Assembly (NCBI GenBank): GCA_963580285.1
Contig: OY757017.1
Location: 12,970,538 to 13,034,537, forward strand
DNA: 64,000 nt
Source of the DNA: Lucinisca nassula
Taxonomy: Eukaryota; Mollusca; Bivalvia; Lucinida; Lucinidae
Direction of reading: 5' to 3'
Of this stretch, positions 63,886 through 64,000 are shown piece after piece (positions within the stretch are counted from its first letter, which is position 1; the number at the start of each line of letters is the position of its first letter). The position numbers were made by a program, and so were the translations under genes. The notes beneath the pieces were generated by a model. It saw nothing but the letters and a program-made list of their open reading frames with translations, searched no databases and had not been told where the DNA came from.

Positions 63886-64000
63886 TAGGATGCTATCGAA
63901 TATCAGTAAGTGAAATGTGCAGCACACCGTCTAGATCAGAAATTGTAGTTTTCGGTAATGTTAACATCTCTGAGAAAGACTATATACCAGATGGTTTGAG

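Larger units (their letters stand above)
62996..64000 (+). mobile_element. Ty3/Gypsy retrotransposon fragment, 5' truncated
   Basis: The 3' part of gag, then protease, running off the window end. No LTR precedes it: the homology starts abruptly inside a MITE h remnant, so the 5' LTR and most of gag are missing. Class is from the gag knuckle followed by a retropepsin. Confidence 0.88.

Overview
The window reads as an intergenic, transposon-saturated stretch of an animal nuclear genome, most likely a bivalve mollusc. The evidence is the AT-rich base composition and the dense mix of tRNA-headed SINEs ending in GACGTTAAAC-type tails. Long elements that open ACAAGAGGGCC and carry tandem cores, palindromic MITEs, a non-LTR retrotransposon and a Ty3/Gypsy fragment point the same way. 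The bivalve assignment is inference from repeat style; no host gene, rRNA gene or genuine tRNA gene could be supported. Every protein-coding signal found belongs to a mobile element, and nearly all are broken.

Layout. 1-16 kb: SINE copies of five families, short palindromes, an 8-bp-TSD MITE with hAT-like ends (5331-5720), a long CA microsatellite (7237-7335), tandem repeats and several copies of one palindromic MITE family (called f here: ends CATYACG / CGTRATG, centre GAACCGCCTC/GAGGCGGTTC). 16.7-21.25 kb: a near full-length but frame-broken LINE on the minus strand, with a 5' UTR of two tandem monomers, an AP-endonuclease domain preceded by a 2A-like NPGP motif, a reverse transcriptase and a C-terminal CCHC-type knuckle. 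23-27.5 kb: a recent tandem duplication with an internal deletion. 27.9-30.5 kb: an element of about 2.5 kb with a 455-bp tandem core and a terminal hairpin, sitting inside a MITE f copy. 33-42 kb: two duplicated 5'-truncated copies of a YLDD reverse transcriptase, flanking the first copy of a transposon-borne gene with EADTR and TGCDT motifs (36.3-39.5 kb). 42.3-47.5 kb: three head-to-tail elements with a core monomer of about 166 bp. 47.5-49.4 and 57.4-58.0 kb: further broken copies of the EADTR gene. 52.6-55.8 and 58.0-60.9 kb: a pair of paralogous blocks carrying different later insertions. 55.77-57.08 kb: a foldback transposon whose arms are built of a repeated 12-bp motif. 61-64 kb: two large palindromes, a MITE, and a 5'-truncated Gypsy gag-protease fragment that runs off the window.

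The main value of the window is that its internal duplications preserve empty sites for many insertions. Element boundaries, target-site duplications, nesting order and one possible excision can therefore be read directly from paralogous copies. Nothing here looks like a functional host operon or pathway; the parts interact only as layers of insertion, tandem duplication and decay.
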